Assembly (NCBI GenBank): GCA_017517745.1
Contig: JAFWYJ010000049.1
Coordinates: 1 to 64,000, forward strand
Direction of reading: 5' to 3'
Origin: Clostridia bacterium
GTDB taxonomy: Bacteria; Bacillota; Clostridia; Oscillospirales; CAG-272
DNA: 64,000 bases
The position numbers were made by a program, and so were the translations under genes. Of the stretch, positions 26,792-35,353 are shown one piece after another; positions within the stretch are counted from its first letter, which is position 1, and each line of letters opens with the position of its first letter. The notes beneath the pieces were generated by a model that did not search any database, was not told the DNA's origin, and saw nothing but the letters and a program-made list of their open reading frames with translations.

Positions 26792-27853
26792 ATGATTACA
26801 AAGCAGCTTTTCGGTGTCATGGACGGCGGAACCGACGTCTATGCATATACCATGAAAAACGCGAACGGCATGACCGTGCGCATTTGTGAGTTTGGCGGCT
26901 CGGTCATGGAGATCCGCGTGCCCGACCGTTGGGGCAGAATGTCCGACGTGGTCGGAGGCTTCGATTCTCTGCGCGATTACGTGCTGGCGGGCGGCTATAT
27001 CGGCGCTTTGGTCGGCAGAACCGCAAACCGCATCACCAAGGGAAAATACAATTTGAACGGCAAGGACTACAGTGTCTATTGCAACGACGGTGCCAACTCC
27101 CTGCACGGCGGCAAGGTGGGATACTCTCACCGCCTCTGGAACATCAAGCCGGTGGACGGCGACGAGCCGAAGCTGATCCTGACACTCGATTCTCCCGACG
27201 GCGAGGAGGGCTATCCCGGAAACCTCAAGGTCACCGTGACCTACGCGCTCCTGGCGTCCAACGCGCTCTCGATCCGATATGAAGCAGAGACCGATGCGCC
27301 CACCATCGTCAACATGACCAATCACGCGTATTTCAATCTCGGCGGCTATGCCTCGGGAAAGATCTTCGATCACGTGCTTCAGATGGACGCCGATCGCTAT
27401 TTGCCGACCGACGAAGGGTTGATGCCCACGGGTGAGCAGAGATCGGTTGCAGGCACGCCCTTCGATTTTCGTGAGCCCAAGACCATCGGCGTTGATTTTG
27501 ACATGGAGAACCCGGACGTCAAGCTGGCAGGCGGCTTTGACCACTGCTTCTGCTTTGCCGGCGGCGAGACCAAGGAGCCCGTCATGCGCGTGCAGGTCTA
27601 CGAGCCGAACAGCGGCCGCATGATGCAGGTCTATACCAACCAGCCCTGTATTCAGTTCTACAGCGGCAACTTCCTCGACGATCCCGAGCATCCGCTCAAG
27701 GGTGGCTATCCGCAGAACAAGCAGTCGCTCTTCTGTCTGGAGACACAAAAGATGCCCGACGCGATCAATCATCCCGGCTTTGACAACACGGTTCTCAACC
27801 CGGGTGAGAAATACGATTATACCACGATCTATCAGTTCTCGGTCAAGAACTGA
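26792..27853 (+). CDS. galM: Aldose 1-epimerase (galactose mutarotase)
   Basis: 353 residues. It interconverts alpha and beta anomers of galactose or glucose. Family landmarks are present: GRTANRI near 71-77, NDGANSLHGG with a catalytic-type His near 100, NMTNHAYFNL with the second His near 175, and a late acidic segment (PDAINHPGFDN) near the catalytic Glu region. The ATG lies 1 bp after the galE stop, with AAGGAG inside the galE end, so translation is coupled. Confidence 0.95.
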   Translation: MITKQLFGVMDGGTDVYAYTMKNANGMTVRICEFGGSVMEIRVPDRWGRMSDVVGGFDSLRDYVLAGGYIGALVGRTANRITKGKYNLNGKDYSVYCNDGANSLHGGKVGYSHRLWNIKPVDGDEPKLILTLDSPDGEEGYPGNLKVTVTYALLASNALSIRYEAETDAPTIVNMTNHAYFNLGGYASGKIFDHVLQMDADRYLPTDEGLMPTGEQRSVAGTPFDFREPKTIGVDFDMENPDVKLAGGFDHCFCFAGGETKEPVMRVQVYEPNSGRMMQVYTNQPCIQFYSGNFLDDPEHPLKGGYPQNKQSLFCLETQKMPDAINHPGFDNTVLNPGEKYDYTTIYQFSVKN

Positions 27854-27866
27854 GCGAGGATCAAAC

Positions 27867-27904
27867 AAAACGGCTGCGAGGACGTTCGTCCTCGCAGCCG
27901 TTTT
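27867..27904. terminator. Bidirectional terminator after galM
   Basis: A perfect 17-bp stem (27867-27883 with 27888-27904) starts with AAAA and ends with TTTT. It serves galM on plus and the isomerase gene on minus. Confidence 0.9.
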
Positions 27905-27907
27905 CGC

Positions 27908-28786
27908 TTATCTGTACTCTTTTTGGTAGGCTTCGATTTTTCGCATCAAATATTTTCCCGTTTCCGCCATGTGACGCAGCGCGGAGGGAAGAAGCTCGTC
28001 GGGATTTCCGGCAAAGAAGCCGTCGGCTTCAAAGGTGAAATCTCCCGTGTAGCCGATTTTTGCAAGGGCTTTCATGACGCGGTCCCATTCGACGTTGCCG
28101 TAATAGGGCAGCGTGTGACTGTCAACGATGCCGTCCACGTCATGCACGTGGAGCGCCTTCAGCCGATCCGTTCCCATTTTTTCGATGAAGCCGTCCACGT
28201 CCTCGCAGACAAGGAAGGCGTGACCGACGTCAAGACAGCCGACGAACCACTCGCGGTCGAGCGAATCGAGATAGCGGTTGAATTCCTCGGGGCGCGAGCA
28301 GACGGAATGCATGATCTTCTTTCCGCGATGCTGCCACATGTTCTCCAGCGCGATCTTGACGTTGTATTCTTCGCAATAGGGCTTGAGCGCGTTGTAAAAC
28401 TCCATGTTCATTTCAAAGAGCCGCTCGGGATTGCCCTCGCCGAGATAGGTCAGATGCTGCATGGGATGCACCACGATGATCGGGACGCCCAAATAGGAGG
28501 CTTCCCGAATGGATTTGACAACCTCTTCAAAGCACTGTTGATTTTTGACGGGATCCGCGTCGCTGGTGGGGAAGGGGGCGTGCGCTTGATTAAAGACGAG
28601 CCCTTTTTCTGCCGCGTAGGCGCGAATGTTCAAGAAATCATCCTTTGACAAGGGATTTGCATGGAGATATTTCGTCATGTAAAAGGAGAAGTCCAGTGCC
28701 TCAAATCCGGCGGCAGAGAGCGCATCGATGGCTTTTTTCCAGCCCAAACACTTCATGGAAGATCCAAACGGAGTCGATAGTAACAT
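27908..28786 (-). CDS. Sugar phosphate isomerase/epimerase family (AP endonuclease 2-like TIM barrel)
   Basis: 292 residues of the xylose-isomerase-like barrel family. Metal-ligand positions fit: NQAHAPF near 69, VVHPM near 110, ALENMWQ with Glu near 156, DVGHAF near 196 and HVHDVDG near 221. Members isomerise or epimerise sugars or inositols. I chose the ATG at 28786 because GAAAGG lies nine bases away; the ATG at 28795 abuts that site. It has its own promoter on the minus strand and converges with galM. Confidence 0.82.
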   Translation of the reverse strand: MLLSTPFGSSMKCLGWKKAIDALSAAGFEALDFSFYMTKYLHANPLSKDDFLNIRAYAAEKGLVFNQAHAPFPTSDADPVKNQQCFEEVVKSIREASYLGVPIIVVHPMQHLTYLGEGNPERLFEMNMEFYNALKPYCEEYNVKIALENMWQHRGKKIMHSVCSRPEEFNRYLDSLDREWFVGCLDVGHAFLVCEDVDGFIEKMGTDRLKALHVHDVDGIVDSHTLPYYGNVEWDRVMKALAKIGYTGDFTFEADGFFAGNPDELLPSALRHMAETGKYLMRKIEAYQKEYR

Positions 28787-28822
28787 CTTGTGCATCCTTT
28801 CAATCGAAGTAATGATGTTTTT

Positions 28823-28851
28823 ATTATATCGCTTTTTGTCGTTTCTGTCAA
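28823..28851 (-). promoter_or_regulatory. Sigma-A promoter of the isomerase/epimerase gene
   Basis: On the minus strand TTGACA (28846-28851), a 17-bp spacer, TATAAT (28823-28828). Confidence 0.85.
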
Positions 28852-28979
28852 CCGTGCAGTTTGGAGGGAGATTGATAAGAATGGACAAGCCGTTTGTGTT
28901 TCTATGGATTTTGCACGGAAAAAGATGTGAAAACTTGTAAAAAATGCTTTCTTTCGTGACAAAAAACACAAAAAACATA

Positions 28980-29008
28980 TTGACGGGTTGGATATTTTGT
29001 AGTATAAT
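28980..29008 (+). promoter_or_regulatory. Sigma-A promoter of rsmE
   Basis: TTGACG 28980-28985, a 17-bp spacer, TATAAT 29003-29008. Confidence 0.85.
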
Positions 29009-29037
29009 ATAAGCAATACGAATTTTGTGAGGATTTT

Positions 29038-29796
29038 ATGCCGAGATTTTTTGTCAGCCGAGACGCTATCGCGGACGGAATCGTTACGCTCAAGGGGGAT
29101 GACGCGCATCATCTTTCCAGATCGCTCCGAATGGCGGTGGGCGAGCGGATCACGGTCTGCGACATGCAGAAAACAGAATATGAGTGTGAGTTGACCGCGT
29201 TTTTGCCCGATTGCGTGCAGGCACGCGTTCTTTCTTCGGTTGCCTGCGATACCGAACCGCCGTATCACGTCCACGTCTTTCAGGCACTCCCCAAGGGGGA
29301 CAAGCTGGACAGCGTGATCCAAAAGGCGGTCGAATGCGGCGCGGCAGAGCTGACCACTTTTGAAAGCGAGCGCTGTGTGGTGCGCGCCAAGGACGGCGCT
29401 GAGGACAAAAAGGTAGAGCGTCGCAACCGCATCGCGCTTGAGGCGGCAAAGCAGAGCGGCAGAGGCATGATTCCCGAGGTGCATCCAACCGTGCGGTTTT
29501 CCGATGCGATCGAGGCGGCAAAGAAGGCGGATATTCCGCTGTTTTGCTATGAGGGCGACGGAACGCCCCCCCTGCCGGAAGTCCTCAAAGCCATTCGCAA
29601 AAGACTTCCTGCGGATCGTACGCCCACGGTGGCGGTGGTCATCGGAAGTGAAGGCGGTTTTTCGCTTCGTGAGGCACAAGCGGCAGAGGAGGCGGGGCTC
29701 TTTCCCGTCGGACTCGGCAAGCGGATTTTGCGCACGGAGACGGCGGCGTCCTTCGTTCTGGCGTGTCTGGTCTATGAAATGGAGCTTTCAAAATAG
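29038..29796 (+). CDS. rsmE: 16S rRNA m3U1498 methyltransferase RsmE
   Basis: 252 residues of the SPOUT superfamily. It methylates U1498 of 16S rRNA with SAM. MPRFFV and DDAHHLSRSLRM form the N-terminal PUA-like domain. QALPKGDKLDSVIQKAVECGA, IGSEGGFSLRE and LGKRILRTETAAS form the SAM-binding trefoil knot. A start with TGAGGATTTT upstream is acceptable. The gene stands alone between its own promoter and the next gene's promoter. Confidence 0.95.
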   Translation: MPRFFVSRDAIADGIVTLKGDDAHHLSRSLRMAVGERITVCDMQKTEYECELTAFLPDCVQARVLSSVACDTEPPYHVHVFQALPKGDKLDSVIQKAVECGAAELTTFESERCVVRAKDGAEDKKVERRNRIALEAAKQSGRGMIPEVHPTVRFSDAIEAAKKADIPLFCYEGDGTPPLPEVLKAIRKRLPADRTPTVAVVIGSEGGFSLREAQAAEEAGLFPVGLGKRILRTETAASFVLACLVYEMELSK

Positions 29797-29908
29797 CCGC
29801 TCGAGGCGCTTTTTGTCGATCATTCGTGAAAAATGACAAACTTTTTGATGCCATATACAATTTATCCGAAAAAAATCAAAAAAATTATAAAAAATATCAA
29901 AAAAACTA

Positions 29909-29937
29909 TTGAAAAAATACAAAAAATGATGTAAAAT
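29909..29937 (+). promoter_or_regulatory. Sigma-A promoter of the PucR/CdaR-type regulator
   Basis: TTGAAA 29909-29914, a 17-bp spacer, TAAAAT 29932-29937, in very A/T-rich DNA. Confidence 0.6.
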
Positions 29938-29991
29938 ATAAGCAGATTTTTACAAGCCTATCTTTTAATATCAAAACAGAGGAGAAAGAAA

Positions 29992-31077
29992 ATGTCTAAC
30001 AGGTTGTTTCAGGGTGTCATTCATCAAATGAAGGATGCCATCGATCGCGTCATTGGTGTCATCGACGAAAACGGAGTGATCATTTCCTGCTCGGAGCTGA
30101 TCAAGATCGGAGAGATCCGCCAGGGCGTGCGCGATGAGTTGAACTACACGGGTGATGTCATCACCGCCGGAGGATATACCTACCGCCCCATGACGAACGG
30201 TCCCAAGACCGACTACATCGTGTTTGTCGAGGGTGAGGATAAAATGGCGGAGAAGATGTCCAAGCTGCTTGCCATTTCCCTCGGAAACATCAAAAATCTT
30301 TACGATGAAAAATATGACAAGGGCTCCTTTATCAAGAACATCATTCTTGACAACATCCTGCCCAGTGATATTTACATCAAATCCAAGGAGCTGCATTTCA
30401 GCACCGAGGAATTGCGCATTGTCTTTCTCATCAAATTCTACGGCAAGACCGATATGATGCCCTTTGAAATGTTGCAGAACATGTTCCCCGACAAATCGAA
30501 GGACTACGTCATCAGCGTGGGCGAGCACGACATCGTTCTGGTCAAGGACATCAAGCCGGGAACCGAGAGCCGTGACATCGAAAAGATCGCGACCAACATC
30601 GCAGACACGCTTTCGACCGAATTTTACACCAAAGTTTCGATCGGTATCTCCACCGTGGTCGAAAACATCAAGGATCTTGCGCGCGCTTATAAGGAAGCGC
30701 AGGTTGCTCTTGAGGTCGGCAAGGTGTTTGAGACCGAGAAGAACATCATCAATTATGAAAATCTCGGCATCGGACGCCTGATCTATCAGCTTCCCACCAC
30801 ACTTTGCGAAATGTTTTTGCAGGAGGTCTTCAAGAAGGGAAGCCTCGAATCTCTTGACAGAGAGACTTTGATGACCATTCAGTGCTTCTTTGAGAACAAC
30901 CTCAACGTTTCCGAAACCTCGAGAAAGTTGTTCGTTCACAGAAACACGTTGGTCTACCGCTTGGAAAAGATCCGTAAGCTGACCGGACTTGATCTTCGCG
31001 AGTTTGAGCATGCCATCACCTTCAAGGTCGCGCTCATGGTCAAGAAGTATCTCAATTCCAAGCCCATCAAGTTCTGA
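29992..31077 (+). CDS. PucR/CdaR-type transcription regulator
   Basis: 361 residues. The N-terminal about 120 residues resemble a ligand-sensing PAS-like or sugar-diacid-recognition-like domain (VIGVIDENGVIISCS). A GGDEF-like middle region (about 140-270) leads to the PucR C-terminal helix-turn-helix (FFENNLNVSETSRKLFVHRNTLVYRLEKIRKLTGLDLRE, about 302-340). Such proteins usually sense a metabolite and regulate catabolic genes; the ligand and targets are unknown and no obvious target gene is adjacent. GAGGAGAAAG precedes the ATG. Confidence 0.85.
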   Translation: MSNRLFQGVIHQMKDAIDRVIGVIDENGVIISCSELIKIGEIRQGVRDELNYTGDVITAGGYTYRPMTNGPKTDYIVFVEGEDKMAEKMSKLLAISLGNIKNLYDEKYDKGSFIKNIILDNILPSDIYIKSKELHFSTEELRIVFLIKFYGKTDMMPFEMLQNMFPDKSKDYVISVGEHDIVLVKDIKPGTESRDIEKIATNIADTLSTEFYTKVSIGISTVVENIKDLARAYKEAQVALEVGKVFETEKNIINYENLGIGRLIYQLPTTLCEMFLQEVFKKGSLESLDRETLMTIQCFFENNLNVSETSRKLFVHRNTLVYRLEKIRKLTGLDLREFEHAITFKVALMVKKYLNSKPIKF

Positions 31078-31103
31078 TTGTAAGACGTTTTTACGACGGA
31101 AAA

Positions 31104-31158
31104 GAGCGAAATGCGGAGCGTCTGCCTCTGCATTTCGCTTCTGTACTGTTTTTTTGGA
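31104..31158 (+). terminator. Terminator after the PucR/CdaR-type gene
   Basis: AGCGAAATGC (31105-31114) pairs with GCATTTCGCT (31130-31139). A T7 run follows 12 bp later. Confidence 0.6.
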
Positions 31159-31229
31159 TTGGATTGAATAACTTTTTTTCGCCGTCCATAAAATAGAGTT
31201 ATCCCCAAATGCTTCGGAAAGGAGCTTGC

Positions 31230-32672
31230 ATGAATCAGAACAATTTTGATTACGATCCCGAACAAAGGGAAGTGACAGAGGCAGAAATGCCAACCTCTCC
31301 CGCGAAAGAACAAAAAACAAACGGCATCTGGCTTGCGATCATCTGTGTGGTGGCGGCAGTTGCGGTGCTTTTGACTTATACGCTGACCGAAGCCGCCAAT
31401 CGCGAATATTATTCCGAAAAGCTTGCCGAACAGCAACAGACCATCAACCATCTCAAGGAAGAGTTGGGAAAGCCGAGAGATGACGTCGATTTTGAAAAGT
31501 TGGGTGTCCTTGCAGCTCTGTTTGAACGGTATTCTTATTATTCCGGACAGATGGATGAGCAGGAAATGCTGACCGCCGTGCTCAAGGCGTATGCCGAAGC
31601 AACCGGTGACAATTATGCCGAGTATTACACCGAGGAAGAATATCAGCAGCTCAAAACTGAAAATCAGGGTGACTATGAGGGGATCGGTGTCAGCACGATT
31701 CAGACGAAACTGACCGTCTCGGAGTATCAATATTCGGTGTTTCAAATCGTTTCGATTTATCCGAACGGATCTGCTGCGAGCAGCGAGTTGCAACTCGGAG
31801 ATATGATCTACGCCGTCAAGAGCGAAGATACGTATCAGCTGGTCAACACGCTTGGATACACCAAGGCGCTCTCCATGATCCGCGGTGCACGCGGCACTCA
31901 GGCAGAGTTTTTGGTGTTCCGAAAGAACGGGGAGCAGTACGAATCGCTGGAGTTCAGCATTACAAGAGACGTGTTTGAATCGGTTTCGGTTCAGGGCTTT
32001 CCGGCTGACAGAGATTCCAAGGTCGGCATCGTCCGAATCACCGGATTTGATCTGACCACGCCGCATCAATTCAAGGAAGAGATTGCGAAATTGCAATCCC
32101 AGGGCGCAGAAAAATTTGTGTTTGACGTGCGCAACAATCCCGGGGGAGACCTGCAATCGATCAAAGCAGTCTTGACCTACTTTTTGCAAAAGGACGATCT
32201 CATTCTTTCGTCGATTGACGCGAAAGGAAACGTCGCGCGGTCATACTATGCCGAGGCGACCACGTTGACGGGAGAATACGCCCCCTGCAGCGTGGCAGAG
32301 GAAGAGATCGGAATGTATGCCGATTTGGAAGCCGTGGTGCTTTGCAATGGAAACACGGCAAGTGCCGCCGAGGTCTTCACGGCAACCCTTCGTGACTACG
32401 GCATGGCAACGATCGTTGGTGAAAAAACCTTCGGTAAGGGCGTGATGCAATCGTTTTTACCGCTCTCCATGTTCGGCGATTACAGCGGATACGTCAAGAT
32501 GACTACCTACGCTTATGTGACGAAATGCGGAGTCACCTATCACGACGTTGGAATTTCCCCCACCGAAGGCTGCGAGATCGCGCTTTCGGAGGAGGCAAAG
32601 AAAAGTCATTTTCACTTGTTGGAGCAAGCGAAGGATGACCAATTACAAATGGCAATCTCACAATTTCAATAA
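31230..32672 (+). CDS. S41-family carboxy-terminal processing peptidase (CtpA-like)
   Basis: 480 residues: a cytoplasmic N-terminus, one transmembrane helix (about 33-53), a short coiled segment, a PDZ domain (about 145-235) and the S41 protease domain. The catalytic dyad is Ser378 in NGNTASAAE and Lys403 in EKTFGKG, 25 residues apart as in the family. It cleaves C-terminal tails of extracytoplasmic proteins. In spore formers related proteases activate sigma-K processing or handle cell-wall enzymes; the role here is open. I chose 31230 for the AAAGGAG site. Confidence 0.9.
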   Translation: MNQNNFDYDPEQREVTEAEMPTSPAKEQKTNGIWLAIICVVAAVAVLLTYTLTEAANREYYSEKLAEQQQTINHLKEELGKPRDDVDFEKLGVLAALFERYSYYSGQMDEQEMLTAVLKAYAEATGDNYAEYYTEEEYQQLKTENQGDYEGIGVSTIQTKLTVSEYQYSVFQIVSIYPNGSAASSELQLGDMIYAVKSEDTYQLVNTLGYTKALSMIRGARGTQAEFLVFRKNGEQYESLEFSITRDVFESVSVQGFPADRDSKVGIVRITGFDLTTPHQFKEEIAKLQSQGAEKFVFDVRNNPGGDLQSIKAVLTYFLQKDDLILSSIDAKGNVARSYYAEATTLTGEYAPCSVAEEEIGMYADLEAVVLCNGNTASAAEVFTATLRDYGMATIVGEKTFGKGVMQSFLPLSMFGDYSGYVKMTTYAYVTKCGVTYHDVGISPTEGCEIALSEEAKKSHFHLLEQAKDDQLQMAISQFQ

Positions 32673-32699
32673 TATTTTTTCAGTATAAGGAGAAGGATC

Positions 32700-33185
32700 A
32701 TGGCAAAGGGAAAACAGCTTTATACACAACAAGGCTATCAGGAGCTGCTCGATGAGCTGCAATATCTGAAGATTGAGAAGAGAGAGAAGATCAAAAATGA
32801 CATCGCGGTCGCGCGTTCGTTCGGAGACCTTTCGGAGAACGCCGAGTACGATGAGGCAAGAAACGAGCAGGCGAAGAATGAGGCTCGCATCAAGGAGCTC
32901 GAGGCATTGGTGGAGAACGCCGTGGTTTTGGATGAATCCACGATTGATACACACGTCATCAGCCTTGGCTCGACCGTGAAGGTTCTCAATCTCAACGTCA
33001 ATGCAGAGATTACGTACGACCTGGTTGGATCCAACGAGGCAAGCCCCATGGACGGTAAGATTTCGGATCAGTCTCCCATTGGCGCGGCTTTGATCGGCAA
33101 GCGTGAGAATGACGAGATCGAGGTTGAGGTTCCCAACGGAATCATCCGCATGAAGGTTTTGGCTGTCTCCAGAACTCAGGCATGA
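32700..33185 (+). CDS. greA: Transcription elongation factor GreA
   Basis: 161 residues. GreA enters the RNA polymerase secondary channel and stimulates cleavage of backtracked transcripts. The N-terminal coiled coil carries the acidic tip GDLSENAEYDEAR near residues 41-53, followed by the FKBP-like C-terminal domain with SPIGAALIGK. AAGGAGAAGG precedes the ATG, and the S41 protease gene ends 27 bp upstream. Confidence 0.96.
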   Translation: MAKGKQLYTQQGYQELLDELQYLKIEKREKIKNDIAVARSFGDLSENAEYDEARNEQAKNEARIKELEALVENAVVLDESTIDTHVISLGSTVKVLNLNVNAEITYDLVGSNEASPMDGKISDQSPIGAALIGKRENDEIEVEVPNGIIRMKVLAVSRTQA

Positions 33186-33198
33186 GTGTTTGAATGGA

Positions 33199-33234
33199 TG
33201 TCGGAGCGTCATAAAACGCTCCGACACGTTTTTT
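33199..33234 (+). terminator. Terminator after greA
   Basis: TGTCGGAGCGT (33199-33209) pairs with ACGCTCCGACA (33216-33226), followed by CGTTTTTT. Confidence 0.9.
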
Positions 33235-33297
33235 CCCAAAGAGAGGGGAAGAGAGGAAGAAACTTTTGGAAAAATCGAAAAAGTTTTTGAAAAGCAA

Positions 33298-33326
33298 TTG
33301 ACAAACAGACAAAAGAATGGTATAAT
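33298..33326 (+). promoter_or_regulatory. Sigma-A promoter of tRNA-Pro
   Basis: TTGACA 33298-33303, a 17-bp spacer, TATAAT 33321-33326. Confidence 0.85.
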
Positions 33327-33347
33327 ATACGGGTGTGAAAATCATAA

Positions 33348-33411
<64 letters not shown>

Positions 33412-33424
<13 letters not shown>

Positions 33425-33474
33425 AAAGGAAAAGCAGACGCAACGCGTCTGCTTTTCCTTTTGGTCGAGGTGAC
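33412..33474 (+). terminator. Perfect 30-bp inverted repeat overlapping the tRNA-Pro 3' end
   Basis: 33412-33441 is exactly complementary to 33445-33474 with a 3-nt loop. The first 13 bases are the end of tRNA-Pro, so the right arm carries an inverted copy of the tRNA 3' terminus. The inner part has the form of a terminator (AAAAGG...CCTTTT). Confidence 0.85.
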
Positions 33475-33571
33475 CCCCAAGAGAACATGGTTTGCGAAGC
33501 AAACGCAGGTTCGCATTTGCCGCCCGAAGGTCGGGGAGCTTGCTCACCAGACGCAGGGCGTGCAAATCTTC

Positions 33572-33602
33572 GCCGCAGGCGAATATCCTGTCACCTCGAC
33601 CA
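33572..33602 (+). repeat. Copy of the tRNA-Pro 3' end, T-loop altered
   Basis: It matches the last about 31 bases of tRNA-Pro (GCCGCAGG..., ...ATCCTGTCACCTCGACCA) but the T-loop reads CGAATAT instead of TTCGAAT. The CCA ends of tRNA and copy lie 178 bp apart. No anticodon or D-arm precedes it. Confidence 0.85.
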
Positions 33603-33607
33603 CATGA

Positions 33608-33660
33608 AAATAATCCGAACATTCTCTTACTTGGAGAGTCGTTCGGATTATTTGTTTTAT
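33608..33660 (+). terminator. Terminator after the tRNA-Pro 3'-end copy
   Basis: AAATAATCCGAAC (33608-33620) pairs perfectly with GTTCGGATTATTT (33641-33653), followed by a T-rich tail. Confidence 0.8.
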
Positions 33661-33691
33661 TTGAGTATCCCAACTTTAATAGTAAGAGATG

Positions 33692-33735
33692 AAAATAGCC
33701 TCCGACAAGGATTTTCCCTATCGGAGGCTAAAATT
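33692..33735. terminator. Terminator at the 3' end of the XRE regulator gene
   Basis: TAGCCTCCGA (33696-33705) pairs with TCGGAGGCTA (33721-33730). Short T-runs lie on both sides, so it may stop transcription from either direction. Confidence 0.7.
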
Positions 33736-33747
33736 TTGTTGCACAGG

Positions 33748-34938
33748 TTAATTAGTTGATATTTCTCTGCAAACAACGCATTTATCCAATCTCTCAAAAA
33801 GCACATCAAAGCGTTTGTCTGCCCTCATACTGTCAAACCAAGCATGCTTAAAGGCTTTTTGATAATCAAGAGGAATGATCCAATTCCACCAATCATTATA
33901 CTGTAGACTGATTTCCTTGTATTCCTTGCCGTCTTTCTCAAGCCAATTGATTTTGGATTCCAAAGCAAAGCCTTCAAGTGCTGGAGATGAACAGCCTATC
34001 TTGAACTCGTCATCTGTGATTGACATGATCTGTTCAATCACACGTATAGTGTCTTCGAATGCATCATAAGCTTCATCCATTTTTCCAAGCTTTGCAAAAG
34101 AAGCCGCATAACGTATTCCAAGCTGTATTCTTTCCTCACACCACAAATCCGGACCTGTTCCACCGCTGATTAAATGCTTCTTCTCGGGAAACAAATTGTT
34201 TACTGCGTTGAGATAGCCAAGCTGAGTTTCGCAAAACCAAATAAAATGATTGGGATCCTTGCAAAGATATACTTGCCAATCATTCGCCGCAGTTATAATA
34301 TGCGAAAGCTCATACCACAGAATGCCATGCCTTACGGGTTCAATTTTATCAAGCTCCTCGCGCATTTTGTATCTTTTGAACAGCAAGCTTGAACGTGCCA
34401 TATCCTCGCGGCTTGAATATGCGTTCAGAAAATCGTCAATGTGCTCATCATCTTCCATATAGGACATGCATTCAATAACTTGATAATGCTGATCTTTTGG
34501 ACATACACTAAATATTTCTTCTGCCAAAAGTCGCATTTCTTCAAGTACCTTCTCGTCACGGAACAAACGGACTTTCCAAATTTCGCTATACAAGCCCCAA
34601 AACCAATAGTGTTGATATTCTCTAAGATTGCGACGTATTTCTCGCATGATCTCAATCGTTTTTTCAATATCTTTCGCACGAACTGCTACTTCAAAAGATT
34701 TCTGAAGCTCGGCACAAAACTTTGCTTTTTCTTCCTCTGAAACCCCAAGCAACGCATCTACCGACGTTTCAAAAAACGATGCGAGCATTGGCAGCATTTC
34801 GATATCGGGATAGGTCGCGCCTATTTCCCACCGAGAAATAGCCTGTGGAGACGTCCCGAATTTTTCCGCCAATTGTTCTTGAGTAAGATTCATACGTCGG
34901 CGGTTTATACGTATTTGATTTCCTAAATTCAATTTCAT
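33748..34938 (-). CDS. XRE-family helix-turn-helix protein with long helical C-terminus
   Basis: 396 residues. The N-terminal XRE domain (residues 1-65: LGNQIRINRRRMNLTQEQLAEKFGTSP...) binds DNA. The remaining about 330 residues are helical and TPR-like, as in peptide-responsive regulators, but I cannot assign a family. The start at 34938 has GGAGA eight bases upstream; an alternative ATG at 34962 lacks one. Its architecture matches the gene at 61678-62718, with which it shares SPQAISKWE-type recognition helix residues and DIEMLP/DMEMIP. Single gene on the minus strand. Confidence 0.85.
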   Translation of the reverse strand: MKLNLGNQIRINRRRMNLTQEQLAEKFGTSPQAISRWEIGATYPDIEMLPMLASFFETSVDALLGVSEEEKAKFCAELQKSFEVAVRAKDIEKTIEIMREIRRNLREYQHYWFWGLYSEIWKVRLFRDEKVLEEMRLLAEEIFSVCPKDQHYQVIECMSYMEDDEHIDDFLNAYSSREDMARSSLLFKRYKMREELDKIEPVRHGILWYELSHIITAANDWQVYLCKDPNHFIWFCETQLGYLNAVNNLFPEKKHLISGGTGPDLWCEERIQLGIRYAASFAKLGKMDEAYDAFEDTIRVIEQIMSITDDEFKIGCSSPALEGFALESKINWLEKDGKEYKEISLQYNDWWNWIIPLDYQKAFKHAWFDSMRADKRFDVLFERLDKCVVCREISTN

Positions 34939-34994
34939 ACTATATCTCCATTCTGTAAGCATCTGCGCAGAGCTATTGTTTTACCGGTGATAAT

Positions 34995-35023
34995 AGTATA
35001 CCATATTATGTAGCCATAATCAA
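34995..35023 (-). promoter_or_regulatory. Sigma-A promoter of the XRE gene at 33748-34938
   Basis: On the minus strand TTGATT (35018-35023), a 17-bp spacer, TATACT (34995-35000). A perfect 10-bp inverted repeat, TTTTTTCTCA (35041-35050) and TGAGAAAAAA (35056-35065), lies just upstream and could be an operator. Confidence 0.65.
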
Positions 35024-35061
35024 GCGCACAGTTTGCGAGATTTTTTCTCAATTTATGAGAA

Positions 35062-35101
35062 AAAACAAATTTAGCCTCGGCAAGGAAATTCCTGCCGAGG
35101 C
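35062..35101 (-). terminator. Terminator downstream of the gene remnant
   Basis: GCCTCGGC..GG with CC..GCCGAGGC (35074-35101), followed on the minus strand by TAAATTTGTTTTTT. Confidence 0.7.
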
Positions 35102-35119
35102 TTTCACAATTACTCTACA

Positions 35120-35320
35120 TTACGCCGCATCCGCTTTCTTCTTTGCTTTCTCTTCCTTCTCCAAGTGTTCCTTTTCCTCCTGTTCCTCACGCCACTTTTG
35201 GAACTTCGCCATTTCTTCCTCATTCTCGAAAAACTCGGTGATAATCGACTCATACATACGCACGATCCAGACGAGGGGCCTGATGAAATGTTCCGTTTCA
35301 TTAAGGTGATGAAGCCGTAA
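35120..35320 (-). pseudogene. Possible C-terminal remnant of a lost gene
   Basis: An open frame on the minus strand, bounded upstream by an in-frame TAA near 35327, has no good start codon or ribosome site. It encodes a protein-like sequence: HHLNETEHFIRPLVWIVRMY, then ESIITEFF and a charged Lys/Glu-rich tail ending KKKADAA, with a stop at 35120. A proper minus-strand terminator follows. I read it as the tail of a gene whose 5' part has been deleted. I do not recognise the family. The overlapping Arg-rich frame at 35110-35349 looks like a shadow. Confidence 0.4.
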
Positions 35321-35353
35321 TCGCTTTTTCTTTGCTTACTCCGATGCAAATTT

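Larger units (their letters stand above)
33425..33660 (+). other. Structured module downstream of tRNA-Pro
   Basis: No protein is supported. After the 30-bp hairpin come a 6-bp hairpin (33490-33495 with 33499-33504), a stem with a one-base bulge (33515-33525 with 33556-33567) enclosing about 30 nt, the partial tRNA copy (33572-33602) and a terminator (33608-33653). The order matches the module after tRNA-Val although the stem sequences differ. Confidence 0.65.

Noticed and set aside
24760..26820. 686-codon minus-strand frame opposite the nucleotidyltransferase and galE genes
   Set aside because: It has no ribosome site or domain, and the plus-strand genes are certain.
34985..35015. Sequence ATATTATGTA resembling half of a dif site at the strand switch
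   Set aside because: Only the XerD-like half fits; the left half does not, and the stretch is explained by a sigma-A promoter for the XRE gene.
35110..35349. 79-residue Arg/Lys-rich protein on the minus strand
   Set aside because: It is the +1 shadow of the more protein-like frame ending at 35120.
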